Positions 47,004 to 56,666 of a DNA stretch of 64,000 nucleotides are shown here, one piece after another (position 1 is the stretch's first letter; the number at the start of each line of letters is the position of its first letter). Made by a program: the position numbers and the translations under genes. Source of the stretch: Azotobacter chroococcum (lineage in GTDB: Bacteria; Pseudomonadota; Gammaproteobacteria; Pseudomonadales; Pseudomonadaceae); the NCBI RefSeq assembly GCF_004339665.1, contig NZ_SMMU01000003.1, forward strand, positions 62,001 to 126,000, read 5' to 3'. Under the pieces are notes generated by a model, which had not been told where the DNA came from, made no database searches, and saw nothing but the letters and a program-made list of their open reading frames with translations.

Positions 47004-47798
47004 ATGATCATCGACCTGTCCGGCAAGACTGCCCTCGTCACCGGCTCCACTGGCGGCATCGGCCTGGCCATCGCCCGCGGGCTGGCCGAGGCCGGCGCCA
47101 CCGTCATCGTCAACGGCCGCGAGCAGTCCCGGGTCGACGCGGCGCTGGCGCAGCTGCGCGATACGAAGGGCGGCGCCTCGGCCCGCGGCGTGGCCTGCGA
47201 CCTGGGCACGGCCGCCGGCTGCCAGGCGCTGATCGCCGCCGAGCCGGAAGCCGACATCCTGGTCAACAACCTCGGCATCTATGGCGCCAAGGAGTTCTTC
47301 GAGATCGGCGACGAGGAGTGGGAGGAGATCTTCCAGGTCAACGTGATGAGCGGCATCCGCCTGTCGCGCCATTACGCCAGGGGCATGCAGGCCCGCGGCT
47401 GGGGGCGCATCCAGTTCATCTCCAGTGAGTCGGCGCTGAACATCCCCAGCGAGATGGTCCACTACGGGGTCAGCAAGGCGGCGCTGCAGGGCGTCTCGCG
47501 CGGCCTGGCCAAGGTGCTGGCCGGCAGCGGGGTGACCGTCAATAGCATCCTGCCGGGGCCGACGCGCACCGAGGGAGTGATCGCCTTCATCGGCGAGATG
47601 GCCCGCCAGGAGGGCGTCACCCCCGAGGAAATGGAGCGGCTGTTCATCCAGCGCCATCGTCCGTCGAGCCTGCTGCGGCGCTTCGCCGAGCCCGCGGAGG
47701 TCGCCCACCTCTGCGTCTACGCCGCCTCGCCGCAGGCCAGCGCCACCACCGGCGCGGCGCTGCGGGTGGAGGGCGGGATCGTCGAGAGCATCGCCTGA
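47004..47798 (+). CDS. SDR-family oxidoreductase
   Basis: A 264-residue short-chain dehydrogenase. The cofactor motif is TALVTGSTGGIGLAIARGLA, NNLGIYG is the NNAG-like motif, Ser is in FISSESALNIPSE, and the active site is YGVSKAALQG (Y-x-x-x-K). The length and Pro-Gly motif (ILPGPTRTEG) are typical. It uses NAD(P) to oxidise or reduce an unknown alcohol. AAGGAG precedes MIIDLSG. It is probably co-transcribed with the dioxygenase. Confidence 0.9.
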   Translation: MIIDLSGKTALVTGSTGGIGLAIARGLAEAGATVIVNGREQSRVDAALAQLRDTKGGASARGVACDLGTAAGCQALIAAEPEADILVNNLGIYGAKEFFEIGDEEWEEIFQVNVMSGIRLSRHYARGMQARGWGRIQFISSESALNIPSEMVHYGVSKAALQGVSRGLAKVLAGSGVTVNSILPGPTRTEGVIAFIGEMARQEGVTPEEMERLFIQRHRPSSLLRRFAEPAEVAHLCVYAASPQASATTGAALRVEGGIVESIA

Positions 47799-47891
47799 AC
47801 AGGTTCCAAGCCAAGGCGCCGGAGGATTGCCAGCAGGGGCGGGGAAGTGCCATGGTTCGCGGCTTTCCCATTCCCCGGACGACGGACCGCC

Positions 47892-49112
47892 ATGCGCCTG
47901 CTGCACACTTCCGACTGGCATCTCGGCCAGCACTTCATGGGCAAGACCCGCCAGGCCGAGCACCAGGTCTTCTGCGCCTGGCTCATCGAGCAGGTGCGCG
48001 AGCACGCGGTCGACGCGCTGATCGTCGCCGGCGACGTGTTCGATAGCGGCGCGCCGCCCAGCTACGCTCGCGAGCAGTACAACCGCTTCATCGTCGCGCT
48101 GCGCGAGACTGGCGCGCGGCTGGTGGTGCTCGGCGGCAACCACGATTCGGTGGCCACGCTCGGCGAGTCGCGCGACCTGCTGGCCTGCCTGGACACCTGG
48201 GTGATCCCGGGGGTGGCGGCGGACCCGGCCGAGCAGCTCCTGCTGCTGCCGCGGCGCGACGGCACGCCGGGGGCGCTGCTCTGCGCCATCCCCTTCATCC
48301 GCCCGCGCGACGTGCTGAAGAGCGAGGCCGGGCAGAGCGCCGAGGACAAGCAGCAGGCGCTGCAGGCGGCGATCCACGAACATTACCGGGCGCTGTTCGC
48401 CCTCGCCGAGGCGCGCCGTGCGGAGCTGGGCGGCAGGCTGCCGATCGTCGCCAGCGGGCACCTGACCACCGTCGGCGCCAGCGCCAGCGAGTCGGTGCGG
48501 GAGATCTACGTCGGCAGCCTCGAGGCCTTCCCCTCCGACGCCTTCCCGCCGGCGGCCTACATCGCCCTCGGCCACATCCACCGCCCGCAGAAGGTCGGCG
48601 GGCTGGAGCATATCCGCTACAGCGGCTCGCCGATCCCGCTGTCCTTCGACGAGGCGCGCCAGCAGAAGGAGGTGCTGCTGGTCGACCTGCACGAGGACGG
48701 CCTCGAGGCGGTGACGCCGCTGCCGGTGCCCTGTTTCCAGCCGCTGGTCACGCTGCGCGGCTCCCTCGCCGAGCTGGCCGGCGCCATCGCCGAAGCGGCC
48801 GCGCAGGGCAGCGCCGAGCGCCCGGTGTGGCTGGAGGTGCAGGTGAGCACGGATGACTACCTGAGCGACCTGCAGAAGCGCGTCAGCGTCCTGTGCGAAG
48901 GGCTGCCGGTCGAGGTGCTGCGTGTCCGTCGAGAGCGCGGCAGCGCCAGTGCCGGCCAGCTGGCCGAGGCCCGCGAGACGCTGGATGAGCTTACCGCCGA
49001 GGAGGTGTTCGCCCGTCGCCTGCAGCAGGAGGCGCTGGACCCGGGCGATGTGGAGCGCTTGCAGACGCTGTATCGCGGCGTGCTGGAAAGCCTGCGGGCC
49101 GAGCAGGGCTGA
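47892..49112 (+). CDS. sbcD: Exonuclease subunit SbcD
   Basis: A 406-residue Mre11-like nuclease. Phosphoesterase motifs are MRLLHTSDWHLGQHF, LIVAGDVFDSGAPP, VVLGGNHDSV, VASGHLTT and ALGHIHRPQ, and the C-terminal cap ends EEVFARRLQQEALDP. With SbcC it opens hairpins and cuts protein-blocked DNA ends. ATG at 47892 was preferred over 47847 because the nuclease begins immediately after it. In most bacteria sbcC follows directly, but here a gene and a terminator lie between. Confidence 0.95.
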   Translation: MRLLHTSDWHLGQHFMGKTRQAEHQVFCAWLIEQVREHAVDALIVAGDVFDSGAPPSYAREQYNRFIVALRETGARLVVLGGNHDSVATLGESRDLLACLDTWVIPGVAADPAEQLLLLPRRDGTPGALLCAIPFIRPRDVLKSEAGQSAEDKQQALQAAIHEHYRALFALAEARRAELGGRLPIVASGHLTTVGASASESVREIYVGSLEAFPSDAFPPAAYIALGHIHRPQKVGGLEHIRYSGSPIPLSFDEARQQKEVLLVDLHEDGLEAVTPLPVPCFQPLVTLRGSLAELAGAIAEAAAQGSAERPVWLEVQVSTDDYLSDLQKRVSVLCEGLPVEVLRVRRERGSASAGQLAEARETLDELTAEEVFARRLQQEALDPGDVERLQTLYRGVLESLRAEQG

Positions 49113-49144
49113 ATGGCAGGTCAGGATATGGCTAACACTACGCT

Positions 49145-49185
49145 TCGAGGGACGTGCCGCCAGTGGCACGCCCTCGGACTTTTTG
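49145..49185 (+). terminator. Terminator after sbcD
   Basis: CGAGGGACGTGCC pairs with GGCACGCCCTCG (one bulged base), followed by GACTTTTTGAC. It would stop sbcD transcription before the inserted TRIC-type gene. Confidence 0.75.
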
Positions 49186-49213
49186 ACATCAGGCATCACA
49201 CAGGGCACCACCG

Positions 49214-49828
49214 ATGCTCTTGTACGTCCTCGATCTGCTAGGCGTTGCCGTCTTTGCCGCCAGCGGCGCCCTTGCCGGCCTGCTCGCCCGGCTCGACCTG
49301 TTTGGCGTGCTCGTCCTCGCCTCGATTACCGCCGTGGGCGGTGGCACGATCCGCGACGTCCTGCTCGGCCGCTATCCGGTCTTCTGGGTCAAGGATTCCG
49401 GCCCCCTGCTCGCCATCCTGGCGGCAACGGCGTTCACCGTGGTCTGGGTGCAGTATCTTCCCGTGCCGCGGGATGCCCTGGTGGTTGCCGATGCGTTCGG
49501 CCTGGCCCTGTTCGCGATCTCGGGGGCCCAGGTCGCTGAACGGGCGAGCTGCCATCCCCTGGTCACCATTCTCATGGGGACATTGACCGGCGCGGGTGGA
49601 GGCGTCGTTCGCGACGTGCTCAGCGCCAAGGTGCCGCTGATACTGCGTCAGGACATCTACGCAACTGCAGCGATAGCAGGCATCCTGCTCTACCTGGTGC
49701 TCCGGGCATTGAAAGTGCCGACCGCGGGCGCGTTTGTCGCCGGCGTCGTGACCGTCGCCGCAACACGCCTTGCCTCGATCGCCTACGACCTGCAGCTCCC
49801 GGTTGTAGGCGTCGGGTTCCGAGGGTGA
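49214..49828 (+). CDS. TRIC-type (UPF0126, YicG/YadS-like) membrane channel protein
   Basis: A 204-residue membrane protein with seven hydrophobic segments in two repeats. Each repeat has the glycine-rich, basic GGGTIRDVLLGR or GGGVVRDVLSAKVP motif. Prokaryotic TRIC proteins form trimeric monovalent-cation channels. It sits between sbcD and sbcC, which normally form one operon. A terminator precedes it and a repeat end follows it. Its codon use is slightly less GC-biased than the flanks. Acquisition by insertion is inferred. Confidence 0.85.
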   Translation: MLLYVLDLLGVAVFAASGALAGLLARLDLFGVLVLASITAVGGGTIRDVLLGRYPVFWVKDSGPLLAILAATAFTVVWVQYLPVPRDALVVADAFGLALFAISGAQVAERASCHPLVTILMGTLTGAGGGVVRDVLSAKVPLILRQDIYATAAIAGILLYLVLRALKVPTAGAFVAGVVTVAATRLASIAYDLQLPVVGVGFRG

Positions 49829-49919
49829 TGTCCAACCCAATTGACGAAATGAAGCAGCACTTCGTTTTCGGACATGAGTTCGTTGGGGCGCCCGACAATG
49901 CCAGAATGGCCGCCCCTCT

Positions 49920-49957
49920 GCGGCAACGCGGCTCACGCCAAAACGTCAACAGACCCT
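49920..49957 (-). repeat. Single end of the 15.9-kb inverted-repeat element
   Basis: On the minus strand the end AGGGTCTGTTGACGTTTTGG continues with CGTGAGCCGCGTTGCCGC. It matches 38 bases of the left end of the 15879-16145 element with one mismatch. No second end was found nearby. It stops nine bases before the sbcC ATG. Confidence 0.75.
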
Positions 49958-49966
49958 AGCTCCCTC

Positions 49967-52900
49967 ATGAAAATTCTCAGCCTGCGCCTGAAGAACCTCA
50001 ACTCCCTCAAGGGCGAGTGGAAGATCGATTTCCGCGAGGCGCCGTTTTGCGACAACGGCCTGTTCGCCATCACCGGGCCGACCGGCGCCGGCAAGACCAC
50101 CCTGCTCGACGCCATCTGCCTGGCCCTCTACCACCGCACGCCGCGCATGGACCGCCTGTCCAAGGAGTCCAACGAGCTGATGACCCGGCATACCGCCGAG
50201 TGCCTGGCCGAGGTGGAGTTCGAGGTCAAGGGGCAGGGCTACCGGGCCTTCTGGAGCCAGCGCCGCGCCCGCGACAAGGCCGACGGCGCGCTGCAGATGC
50301 CCAAGGTCGAGCTGGCCGCGGCGGACGGGACCATCCTCGCCGACAAGGTCGGCGACAAGCTCGCGCGGATCGAGGCGCTCACCGGCCTGGACTTCGCGCG
50401 CTTCACCCGCTCCATGCTGCTCGCCCAGGGCGGTTTCGCCGCCTTCCTCGAGGCCGACGCGAAAAGCCGCGCCGAGCTGCTCGAGCAGCTCACCGGCACC
50501 GAGATCTACGGGCAGATCTCCCGGCGGGTGTTCGAGCGCTGCCGCGAGGTGAAGAGCGCCCTCGAGCAGTTGCAGGCCAGGGCTTCCGGGGTCGAGCTCT
50601 TGAGTGACGAGCAGCGCCAGGCCCTGGAGGAGCAGGCCGCCGGCCTGGCCGCCGAGGAGGCGCCGCTGCTGGCGCAGCAAGGCGAGCTGCAGGCCCAGCG
50701 CCAGTGGCGCGAGGATCTGAGCAGGGCGGAGCAGCGCTGCCAGGGCGCGGCGCAGTCGCGCCAGCAGGCCGAACGGGCATTGGCCGAGGCCACGCCGCAA
50801 CTGGCGCGGCTGGCGGCGAGCGAGCCGGCCGCCCGCCTGCAACCGGCCCATCGGGCCAGGCAGCAGGCCCGGTTGCAGCTGGAGCAGGGCGAGCGGAGCC
50901 TGGCGCAGACCCGCATCGACCGGCAGCAGGCGGCCGACGCGGTCGGCCTGCGCCTGTGGCAGGCCAGCCAGCTCGCCCGGCAGATCGCCGAAGCGGCGCA
51001 GGGGCATGCCCGGCAGTTGCAGCTGCAACATCGGCAGCTGGTGCAGCAGCTGGCCGAACAGCCGCGGCATGCCGAGCTGGGCGAGCGCCTCGGCGCCTGG
51101 CGCGGGCAGTTCGAGCGTCGCCAGCAGTGGCAAGGCGAAATCGCCGCGCTCCAGCGCAGGCAGCAGGGCGAGCGGGCCGCGCTCGCCGGGCAGGCCGAGC
51201 AGCAACGGCAGGTGCAGACGCGCCTGCAGAGCCAGCAGGCCGAGCTGGCCGCTGCCCGCTCGGCCGAGCAGCAGGCCCAAGACGCCCTGGCCGCGCTGCT
51301 GCAGGGGCAGTCCGAAGGCGCGCTGCGCGAACACTGGCAGCAGCTGCATGCCCGGCAGAACCTGCTGCAGCAACTGGAGCAGAACGCCGAGCAGCGCAGC
51401 CGCAGCGCGGCGCGCCTGGCCGGGAGAGCCGCCGAGCTGGCTGATAAACAACTGCGCCAGAGCGAGCAGCAGACCCAGCGGGAACTCCTGCGCCTGCGCT
51501 ACAAGGACCTGCAGGCCCTGGTCGCGGCCAGGAGGAAACTGCTGGAGCAGGAGCAGCGCATCCTCAAGCTGGAGGCCTATCGCAGTCAGCTGCAACCTGG
51601 CGAAGCCTGCCCGCTGTGCGGCTCCCACGAGCATCCGGCCGTCGAGACCTATCAGGCGCTGGACGTTTCCGCCAGCGAGCGCGCCTTGCAGGCCGGCGAG
51701 GCGGAGCTGGAAGCGGTGCGCGGGCAGGGGGAGGCGGCGAGGGATGCACTGGCCGTCCTCGAGGCCGAACTCAAGGCCCTGCAGCAGCGCCGCGAACAGG
51801 ACGAGGCCGAGCTGCTGCAGCAGCGCGAGCGCTGGCGGCAGCTGTGCCGGGAGCTGGGCGCGGAGGTGGCCGACGAGGCGGCGCTGGCCATGCGCCGGGG
51901 CGAGCTGGGCGAGCAGCTGGAAGCCCTCGAACTGCGTCTGCGGCGACTCGAGCGGAGCAAGCAGGCCGTGGAGCAGGCCGGCAACCTCCGCCTGCAGGCG
52001 GAGCGCGGCTGCGAGCAGGGCAGCCAGCAGCTGCAACTGCTCGAAGAACGCCTGCGCAGCGGCCAGGGCCAGCTGCAGGAGCTGGACGATCAGTTGCAGC
52101 AGCGCCAGGCGCAGTTGCAGCAGTGCGAGCAGGCCCTGGCCGAAGATCTTGCCCCCTTCGGCCATCCGCTGCCGACTGATGGCGCGGCCTGGCTCGAACA
52201 GCGTCAGGCCGACTGGCAGGCCTGGCAGCAGGGGCAGAGCCGCCTGCAGCAACTGGAGCGCGAGCAGCTGGCGCACAACGCCGCCGTCGAGGCCGCGGAG
52301 CAGCAGGCCGCGCTCTGGCAGCAACGCTGGAGCGCCCTGGGCGAGCCCGGGCGGGCCGCCCTGGCGGAGAGCGCCGATGCCCACGGCGCCCTCGGCAACG
52401 CGGAAGCCGAGGCGGACGCCGCCCGGCGCCGGGTCAACGAACTGGACGGGCGTCTGCTGTCGCTGGAGGAGCAGCTGCAGCAGCAGCGCCGGCAACTCGA
52501 GGCCTGCACCGGCGACTGGCAGGCGCAGCTGGCGCAAAGCCCCTTCGCCGACGAGGCGGCGTTCCAGGCCGCGCTGCTCGACGATTCAGAGCGCACCGCT
52601 CTGCAGGACCTCAGGGCGCGTCTGGAGCAGGCGCGGACCGAGGCCCTGGCGCTGCTCGCCGCCACCGAGCAGCAGCTCGCCCAGCTACTGGCCGAACCCC
52701 GCACCACGGCCAGCGGCGAGGAGCTGGAGCGGCAGCTGCAGGCCCTGGCCGAGCAGCTCAGGGGCCTGGCCCAGCGCCAGGGTGAAATCCGCGCCACGCT
52801 GTCCGCCGACGAGCAGCGCCGGCAAAGCCAGCAGGCGCTGTTCGCCGAGATCGCCGCGCGTCAGGGCGAGTACGACCTCTGGCAGCACCTCAACGGACTG

Positions 52901-53389
52901 ATCGGCGCGGCCGACGGCGCCAAGTACCGCAAGTTCGCCCAGGGCCTGACCCTCGACCACCTGATCTGGCTGGCCAACCGCCAGCTGGTGCGCCTGCACG
53001 GCCGCTACCAGCTGGCGCGGCGCTTCGGCGGCGAGCTGGAGCTGGAGGTCGTGGACACCTGGCAGGGCGATGCGGCCCGCGACACCCGCACCCTGTCCGG
53101 CGGCGAGAGCTTCCTGGTCAGCCTGGCGCTGGCTTTGGCGCTGTCCGATCTGGTCAGCCACAAGACCAGCATCGACTCGCTGTTTCTCGACGAGGGCTTC
53201 GGCACCCTCGACGGCGAGACCCTGGAGGTCGCCCTGGATGCGCTGGACAGCCTCAACGCCAGCGGCAAGACCATCGGGGTGATCAGCCACGTCGAGGCGC
53301 TGAAGGAGCGCATTCCGGTGCAACTCAGGGTGAGCAAGGGCGTGGGCCTGGGCTACAGCAGCCTGGAAAGGCGCTTCGCCCTGTCCTGA
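49967..53389 (+). CDS. sbcC: Exonuclease subunit SbcC (SMC/Rad50-like)
   Basis: A 1140-residue Rad50-like ATPase. N-terminal Walker A is GPTGAGKTTLLDAICLALYH. Two long Gln/Ala/Leu-rich coiled coils flank the zinc hook GEACPLCGSHEHPAVETY (CxxC). The C-terminus has the signature TLSGGESFLVSLALALALSD and Walker B DSLFLDEGFGTLDGET. It partners with SbcD. The sequence before the ATG (GACCCTAGCTCCCTC) has no ribosome-binding site, and the repeat end lies where one would be. Confidence 0.93.
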   Translation: MKILSLRLKNLNSLKGEWKIDFREAPFCDNGLFAITGPTGAGKTTLLDAICLALYHRTPRMDRLSKESNELMTRHTAECLAEVEFEVKGQGYRAFWSQRRARDKADGALQMPKVELAAADGTILADKVGDKLARIEALTGLDFARFTRSMLLAQGGFAAFLEADAKSRAELLEQLTGTEIYGQISRRVFERCREVKSALEQLQARASGVELLSDEQRQALEEQAAGLAAEEAPLLAQQGELQAQRQWREDLSRAEQRCQGAAQSRQQAERALAEATPQLARLAASEPAARLQPAHRARQQARLQLEQGERSLAQTRIDRQQAADAVGLRLWQASQLARQIAEAAQGHARQLQLQHRQLVQQLAEQPRHAELGERLGAWRGQFERRQQWQGEIAALQRRQQGERAALAGQAEQQRQVQTRLQSQQAELAAARSAEQQAQDALAALLQGQSEGALREHWQQLHARQNLLQQLEQNAEQRSRSAARLAGRAAELADKQLRQSEQQTQRELLRLRYKDLQALVAARRKLLEQEQRILKLEAYRSQLQPGEACPLCGSHEHPAVETYQALDVSASERALQAGEAELEAVRGQGEAARDALAVLEAELKALQQRREQDEAELLQQRERWRQLCRELGAEVADEAALAMRRGELGEQLEALELRLRRLERSKQAVEQAGNLRLQAERGCEQGSQQLQLLEERLRSGQGQLQELDDQLQQRQAQLQQCEQALAEDLAPFGHPLPTDGAAWLEQRQADWQAWQQGQSRLQQLEREQLAHNAAVEAAEQQAALWQQRWSALGEPGRAALAESADAHGALGNAEAEADAARRRVNELDGRLLSLEEQLQQQRRQLEACTGDWQAQLAQSPFADEAAFQAALLDDSERTALQDLRARLEQARTEALALLAATEQQLAQLLAEPRTTASGEELERQLQALAEQLRGLAQRQGEIRATLSADEQRRQSQQALFAEIAARQGEYDLWQHLNGLIGAADGAKYRKFAQGLTLDHLIWLANRQLVRLHGRYQLARRFGGELELEVVDTWQGDAARDTRTLSGGESFLVSLALALALSDLVSHKTSIDSLFLDEGFGTLDGETLEVALDALDSLNASGKTIGVISHVEALKERIPVQLRVSKGVGLGYSSLERRFALS

Positions 53390-53556
53390 GTCAGCTTCTG
53401 CAGAAATGGCGTGAAATATGCTTGAGGCCGGCCCGGCTCCGCGAATCCGCAGGACCGGCCGGCTTTCCGCACCAGCAGCGGGCACTGGTCGCCCTGTCGC
53501 GGAACCGTAACCAATCTTCTGTAAATAGCTGCCATCGCCATGCGGAGCCCTGTGGT

Positions 53557-53787
53557 ATGTCCACCCTGACCGAACTCGTCCAACAGATCGCCCAACTCTA
53601 TCCCCTCGAGGACAAGCGGGTCGGCAAGCGCTATCGCGTGGTCGACGAGTTGGCGGGCATGACCGAGCTGGAGGAGGTCGGCGGCGCGCCGCGCTATATC
53701 CGCACCGCCGAGCTGAAGGACCGCCGGCTCTGGGCGCATGCCGCCGACAGCTGGCCCAGGCACCACCGGCGCGGCGGCCAGCGCTGA
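53557..53787 (+). CDS. Hypothetical 76-residue basic protein
   Basis: A short soluble protein starting MSTLTELVQQIAQLYPLEDK, with a charged middle (RVGKRYRVVDELAGMTELEE) and a basic tail (PRHHRRGGQR). I recognise no family. A ribosome site is weak. It stands alone between sbcC and the convergent TerC-type gene, so the call rests on coding appearance. Confidence 0.5.
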   Translation: MSTLTELVQQIAQLYPLEDKRVGKRYRVVDELAGMTELEEVGGAPRYIRTAELKDRRLWAHAADSWPRHHRRGGQR

Positions 53788-53791
53788 TCGG

Positions 53792-55351
53792 TCAGGCCGG
53801 GCGCGGCGGCTGCAGCAGCATGCGGGTGATCCGCCGCTCCTTCACTTCGCTGACCTGCAGGCGCCAGCCGCGATAGGCCAGCTCGTCACCGGTCGCCGGC
53901 AGGCGGTCGAGCAGGCTCATGGCCAGCCCCGCCAGGGTCTGGTAGTCGTCGGTGGCCTGGGCCTGGAAGCCCAGGCGCTGGCCGAGCAGCGCCAGGCCGA
54001 TGGCGCCGCTGACCTCGTAGACCCCGTCGCGCTCGATCACATCCGGCCCTTCCATCTCGCTGGCATCCGGCAGTTCGCCGGCGATCGCCTCGAGAATGTC
54101 GGTGAGGGTCAAGAGGCCCTCGAAATGACCGAATTCGTTGACCACGAAGGCCACGTGGGTGGAGGCCTGGCGCATCTGTTCGAGGGCGTTGAGCACCGAG
54201 CAGCCGTCCGGCAGGTTGAGCGGCTGGCGCACCAGTTGCTCGATGTCCGGATGCTCACCCTGCAGCAGCGCGCGCAGCAGTTCCTTCTTGTGCACGTAGC
54301 CGAGGGGCTCGTCGATGGCCGAGGTGCGCGCCACCACCAGACGCGAATGGGGCGAATCGAGCAGTTGCTGGCGGATCTGCGCCTCGTCGGCGTCGAGGGC
54401 GATGTGGTCGACCTGCATGCGGTCGGTCATCGCGCTGGCGATGGGCCGCTCGGCCAGATGCAGCACGCCGCTGATCATCACCCGTTCGCGGCGGCCGAAC
54501 AGGGCGCTGCCGGCCTCGTTGCCCTTGAGCATGTCGGCGATCTCCTCGCCGACCTCCTCGGCCTCCATCTGGTGCCCGCCGAGCAGGCGCAGCACCGCGT
54601 GGGCGGTACGCTCGCGCCGCGTGTGGCGGCCCTGCAAGTGTTTCTTGCGGCGCCAGCGGGCCAGCTGGTTGAACACTTCGATGAGAATCGAGAAGCCGAT
54701 CGCCGCGTACAGGTAGCCCTTGGGAATGTGGAAGCCAAAGCCCTCCGCGGTGAGGCTGAAGCCGATCATCATCAAAAAGCCCAGGCACAGCATGATCACT
54801 GTCGGGTGGGCGTTGACGAAGGCGGTCAGCGGCTTGCTGGCGACGATCATCAGGCCGATGGAGATCACCACGGCGAGCATCATGATCTCGAGCTGCTCGA
54901 CCATGCCGACGGCGGTGATCACCGCGTCCAGGGAGAACACCGCGTCGAGCACGACGATCTGCGCCACCACCGGCCAGAAGCGGGCGTAGGCGCGGCTGCC
55001 GGACTGGGCGTGGCTGTGGCCTTCGAGGCGCTCGTGCAACTCCATGGTGGCCTTGAACAGCAGGAACACGCCGCCGAACAGCATGATCAGGTCGCGCCCG
55101 GAAAAGCTCTTGCCGAGGATCGAGAGCAGCGGCTCGGTCAGGGTCACCAGCCAGGAGATGCTGGCCAGAAGGCCCAGGCGCATGACCAGGGCCAGCGACA
55201 GGCCGATGATCCGCGCGCGGTCGCGCTGCCCGGGCGGCAGCTTGTCGGCGAGGATGGCGATGAATACCAGGTTGTCGATGCCGAGCACGATCTCCAGCAC
55301 GATCAGGGTCAGCAGACCCAGCCAGGCCGTGGGGTCAGCCAGCCATTCCAT
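53792..55351 (-). CDS. TerC-CBS-CorC fusion membrane protein (YoaE/YegH-like)
   Basis: A 519-residue protein. The N-terminal TerC domain (about 1-220) has [20 protein letters not shown] and [18 protein letters not shown], the acidic metal-binding helices of the family. A basic linker follows, then a CBS pair (about 300-420) and a CorC/HlyC C-terminal domain ([19 protein letters not shown]). TerC-family members such as Alx export Mn2+. It has an unusual leader carrying a perfect inverted repeat that includes the ribosome site. Confidence 0.88.
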   Translation of the reverse strand: MEWLADPTAWLGLLTLIVLEIVLGIDNLVFIAILADKLPPGQRDRARIIGLSLALVMRLGLLASISWLVTLTEPLLSILGKSFSGRDLIMLFGGVFLLFKATMELHERLEGHSHAQSGSRAYARFWPVVAQIVVLDAVFSLDAVITAVGMVEQLEIMMLAVVISIGLMIVASKPLTAFVNAHPTVIMLCLGFLMMIGFSLTAEGFGFHIPKGYLYAAIGFSILIEVFNQLARWRRKKHLQGRHTRRERTAHAVLRLLGGHQMEAEEVGEEIADMLKGNEAGSALFGRRERVMISGVLHLAERPIASAMTDRMQVDHIALDADEAQIRQQLLDSPHSRLVVARTSAIDEPLGYVHKKELLRALLQGEHPDIEQLVRQPLNLPDGCSVLNALEQMRQASTHVAFVVNEFGHFEGLLTLTDILEAIAGELPDASEMEGPDVIERDGVYEVSGAIGLALLGQRLGFQAQATDDYQTLAGLAMSLLDRLPATGDELAYRGWRLQVSEVKERRITRMLLQPPRPA

Positions 55352-55354
55352 GAG

Positions 55355-55596
55355 CGGTTACCTTTTTGGTTGTGATACGGAAAGAAGATGGGGCTGTGGT
55401 CTTCCGGCATGAAAAACGCGCGCGTGCGGGCCGCGACGGGGCGAAGGGCCGAGACAGGTCCGGCGGGAAAGTGTGCCGCCCGGCGGGGTGGCCGGGCGGC
55501 TGGCGACACGCGTGGTCCATGGGCGACCGAGGGAGGGGAAGAAGCGCGTCATGCTACGCCATCGGCGCGGCGGCGCTAAGCGCGCAAAGGTAACCG
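55355..55596 (-). promoter_or_regulatory. TerC leader with long-range anti-ribosome-site repeat
   Basis: On the minus strand CGGTTACCTTT (55596-55586) is exactly complementary to AAAGGTAACCG (55365-55355), which covers the ribosome-binding site just before CTC and ATG. The upstream arm sits in a loop closed by GCGCTAA/TTAGCGC. A shift between this loop and long-range pairing could hide or free the start. No GGGGAGTAG loop is present, so it is not a standard yybP-ykoY. Confidence 0.5.
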
Positions 55597-55600
55597 TTTT

Positions 55601-56596
55601 TTAGCGCGGCACCTTCCAGCGTGCTTCCCGCCAGCGGCGCCGGGCGTCAAGGTCGAGGAAGGTCCAGGCGATGAAGCGGCTCTGCTTCTGCCCCTGGGCC
55701 ATGGGTACGACGCGCACCTCGCAGGCGCCGGCCCTTTTCAGCGCGGCCTGGACGGCGGGCAGGTTGGCGGCCCTGGAGATCAGGCTGCTGAACCAGTACA
55801 CCTGCGCGGCGAACTGCGCGCTTTCCGCGATCATCCGCCCGACGAAGGCGGCCTCGCCGCCGGGACAGTGCAGCTCGGCGCCCTGGCCGCCGAAGTTCAG
55901 CAGCGGCAGCGTGCGCTTGGGGTCGAGCTTGCCGAGGTTGCGCCACTTGCGCCGGCTGCCGCGCGTGGCGTCCTCCGCCGTGGCGTGGAAGGGCGGGTTG
56001 CAGAGCGTCAGGTCGAAGCGCTCGTCGGCCTGCAGCAGGCCCTGGAAGATGTGCGCGGGATCGGCCTGGCGGCGCAGCCGGATGGATCCCTCCAGGGCAT
56101 TGGCGCGGACGATCGTTTCCGCCGAGGCCAGGGCGGTCGGGTCGATGTCGGCGCCGAGGAAGCGCCAGCCGTACTCGCGCTGGCCGATCAGCGGGTAGAT
56201 GCAGTTGGCGCCGACGCCGATGTCCAGCACCTGCAGGGCCGCGCCGCGCGGGATGACGCCGCCGTGCTCGGCGGCCAGCAGGTCGGCCAGGCCGTGCAGG
56301 TAATCGGCGCGGCCGGGAATCGGCGGGCACAGGTAGCCGGGCGGGATGTCCCAGTGGCGGATGCCGTAGTGCTCGGCGAGCAGCGCGCGGTTGAGGGTCT
56401 TCACCGCGTCCGGATTGGCGAAGTCGATGCTCTTCTTGCCATAGGGGTTGAGGATGACGAAGGCGGCGAGCGCCGGGTGGCGGCGGATCAGCGCGGGAAA
56501 GTCGTAGCGGCCCTGGTGGCGGTTGCGCGGGTGCAGCGGGCTCGGGCGTTCCGGCGGCTGCGCGGGGGGCGACGGGGGGCGGGGCTTGCTCGGCAT
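55601..56596 (-). CDS. rlmF: 23S rRNA (adenine1618-N6)-methyltransferase RlmF
   Basis: A 331-residue RlmF with a Pro-rich N-terminal tail. [19 protein letters not shown] is the family signature, [18 protein letters not shown] is the SAM motif, and the catalytic motif is [24 protein letters not shown] lies after it. It methylates A1618 of 23S rRNA. It is upstream of the TerC-type gene on the same strand. Confidence 0.93.
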   Translation of the reverse strand: MPSKPRPPSPPAQPPERPSPLHPRNRHQGRYDFPALIRRHPALAAFVILNPYGKKSIDFANPDAVKTLNRALLAEHYGIRHWDIPPGYLCPPIPGRADYLHGLADLLAAEHGGVIPRGAALQVLDIGVGANCIYPLIGQREYGWRFLGADIDPTALASAETIVRANALEGSIRLRRQADPAHIFQGLLQADERFDLTLCNPPFHATAEDATRGSRRKWRNLGKLDPKRTLPLLNFGGQGAELHCPGGEAAFVGRMIAESAQFAAQVYWFSSLISRAANLPAVQAALKRAGACEVRVVPMAQGQKQSRFIAWTFLDLDARRRWREARWKVPR

Positions 56597-56666
56597 TGCG
56601 GGAGGCTGGTGGTGGGCTGGGCGGCGGATTGTCCCACAAGTCGGGCCGGCGCGCCGCCCGGCGCCG

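Noticed and set aside
47847-47891. Extended N-terminus of SbcD
   Set aside because: The extra residues (MPWFAAFPFPGRRTA) match nothing in the family, and the nuclease starts at MRLLHTSDWH.
53792-55600. yybP-ykoY riboswitch before the TerC-type gene
   Set aside because: No GGGGAGTAG loop or second conserved loop could be found; a different leader structure is present.
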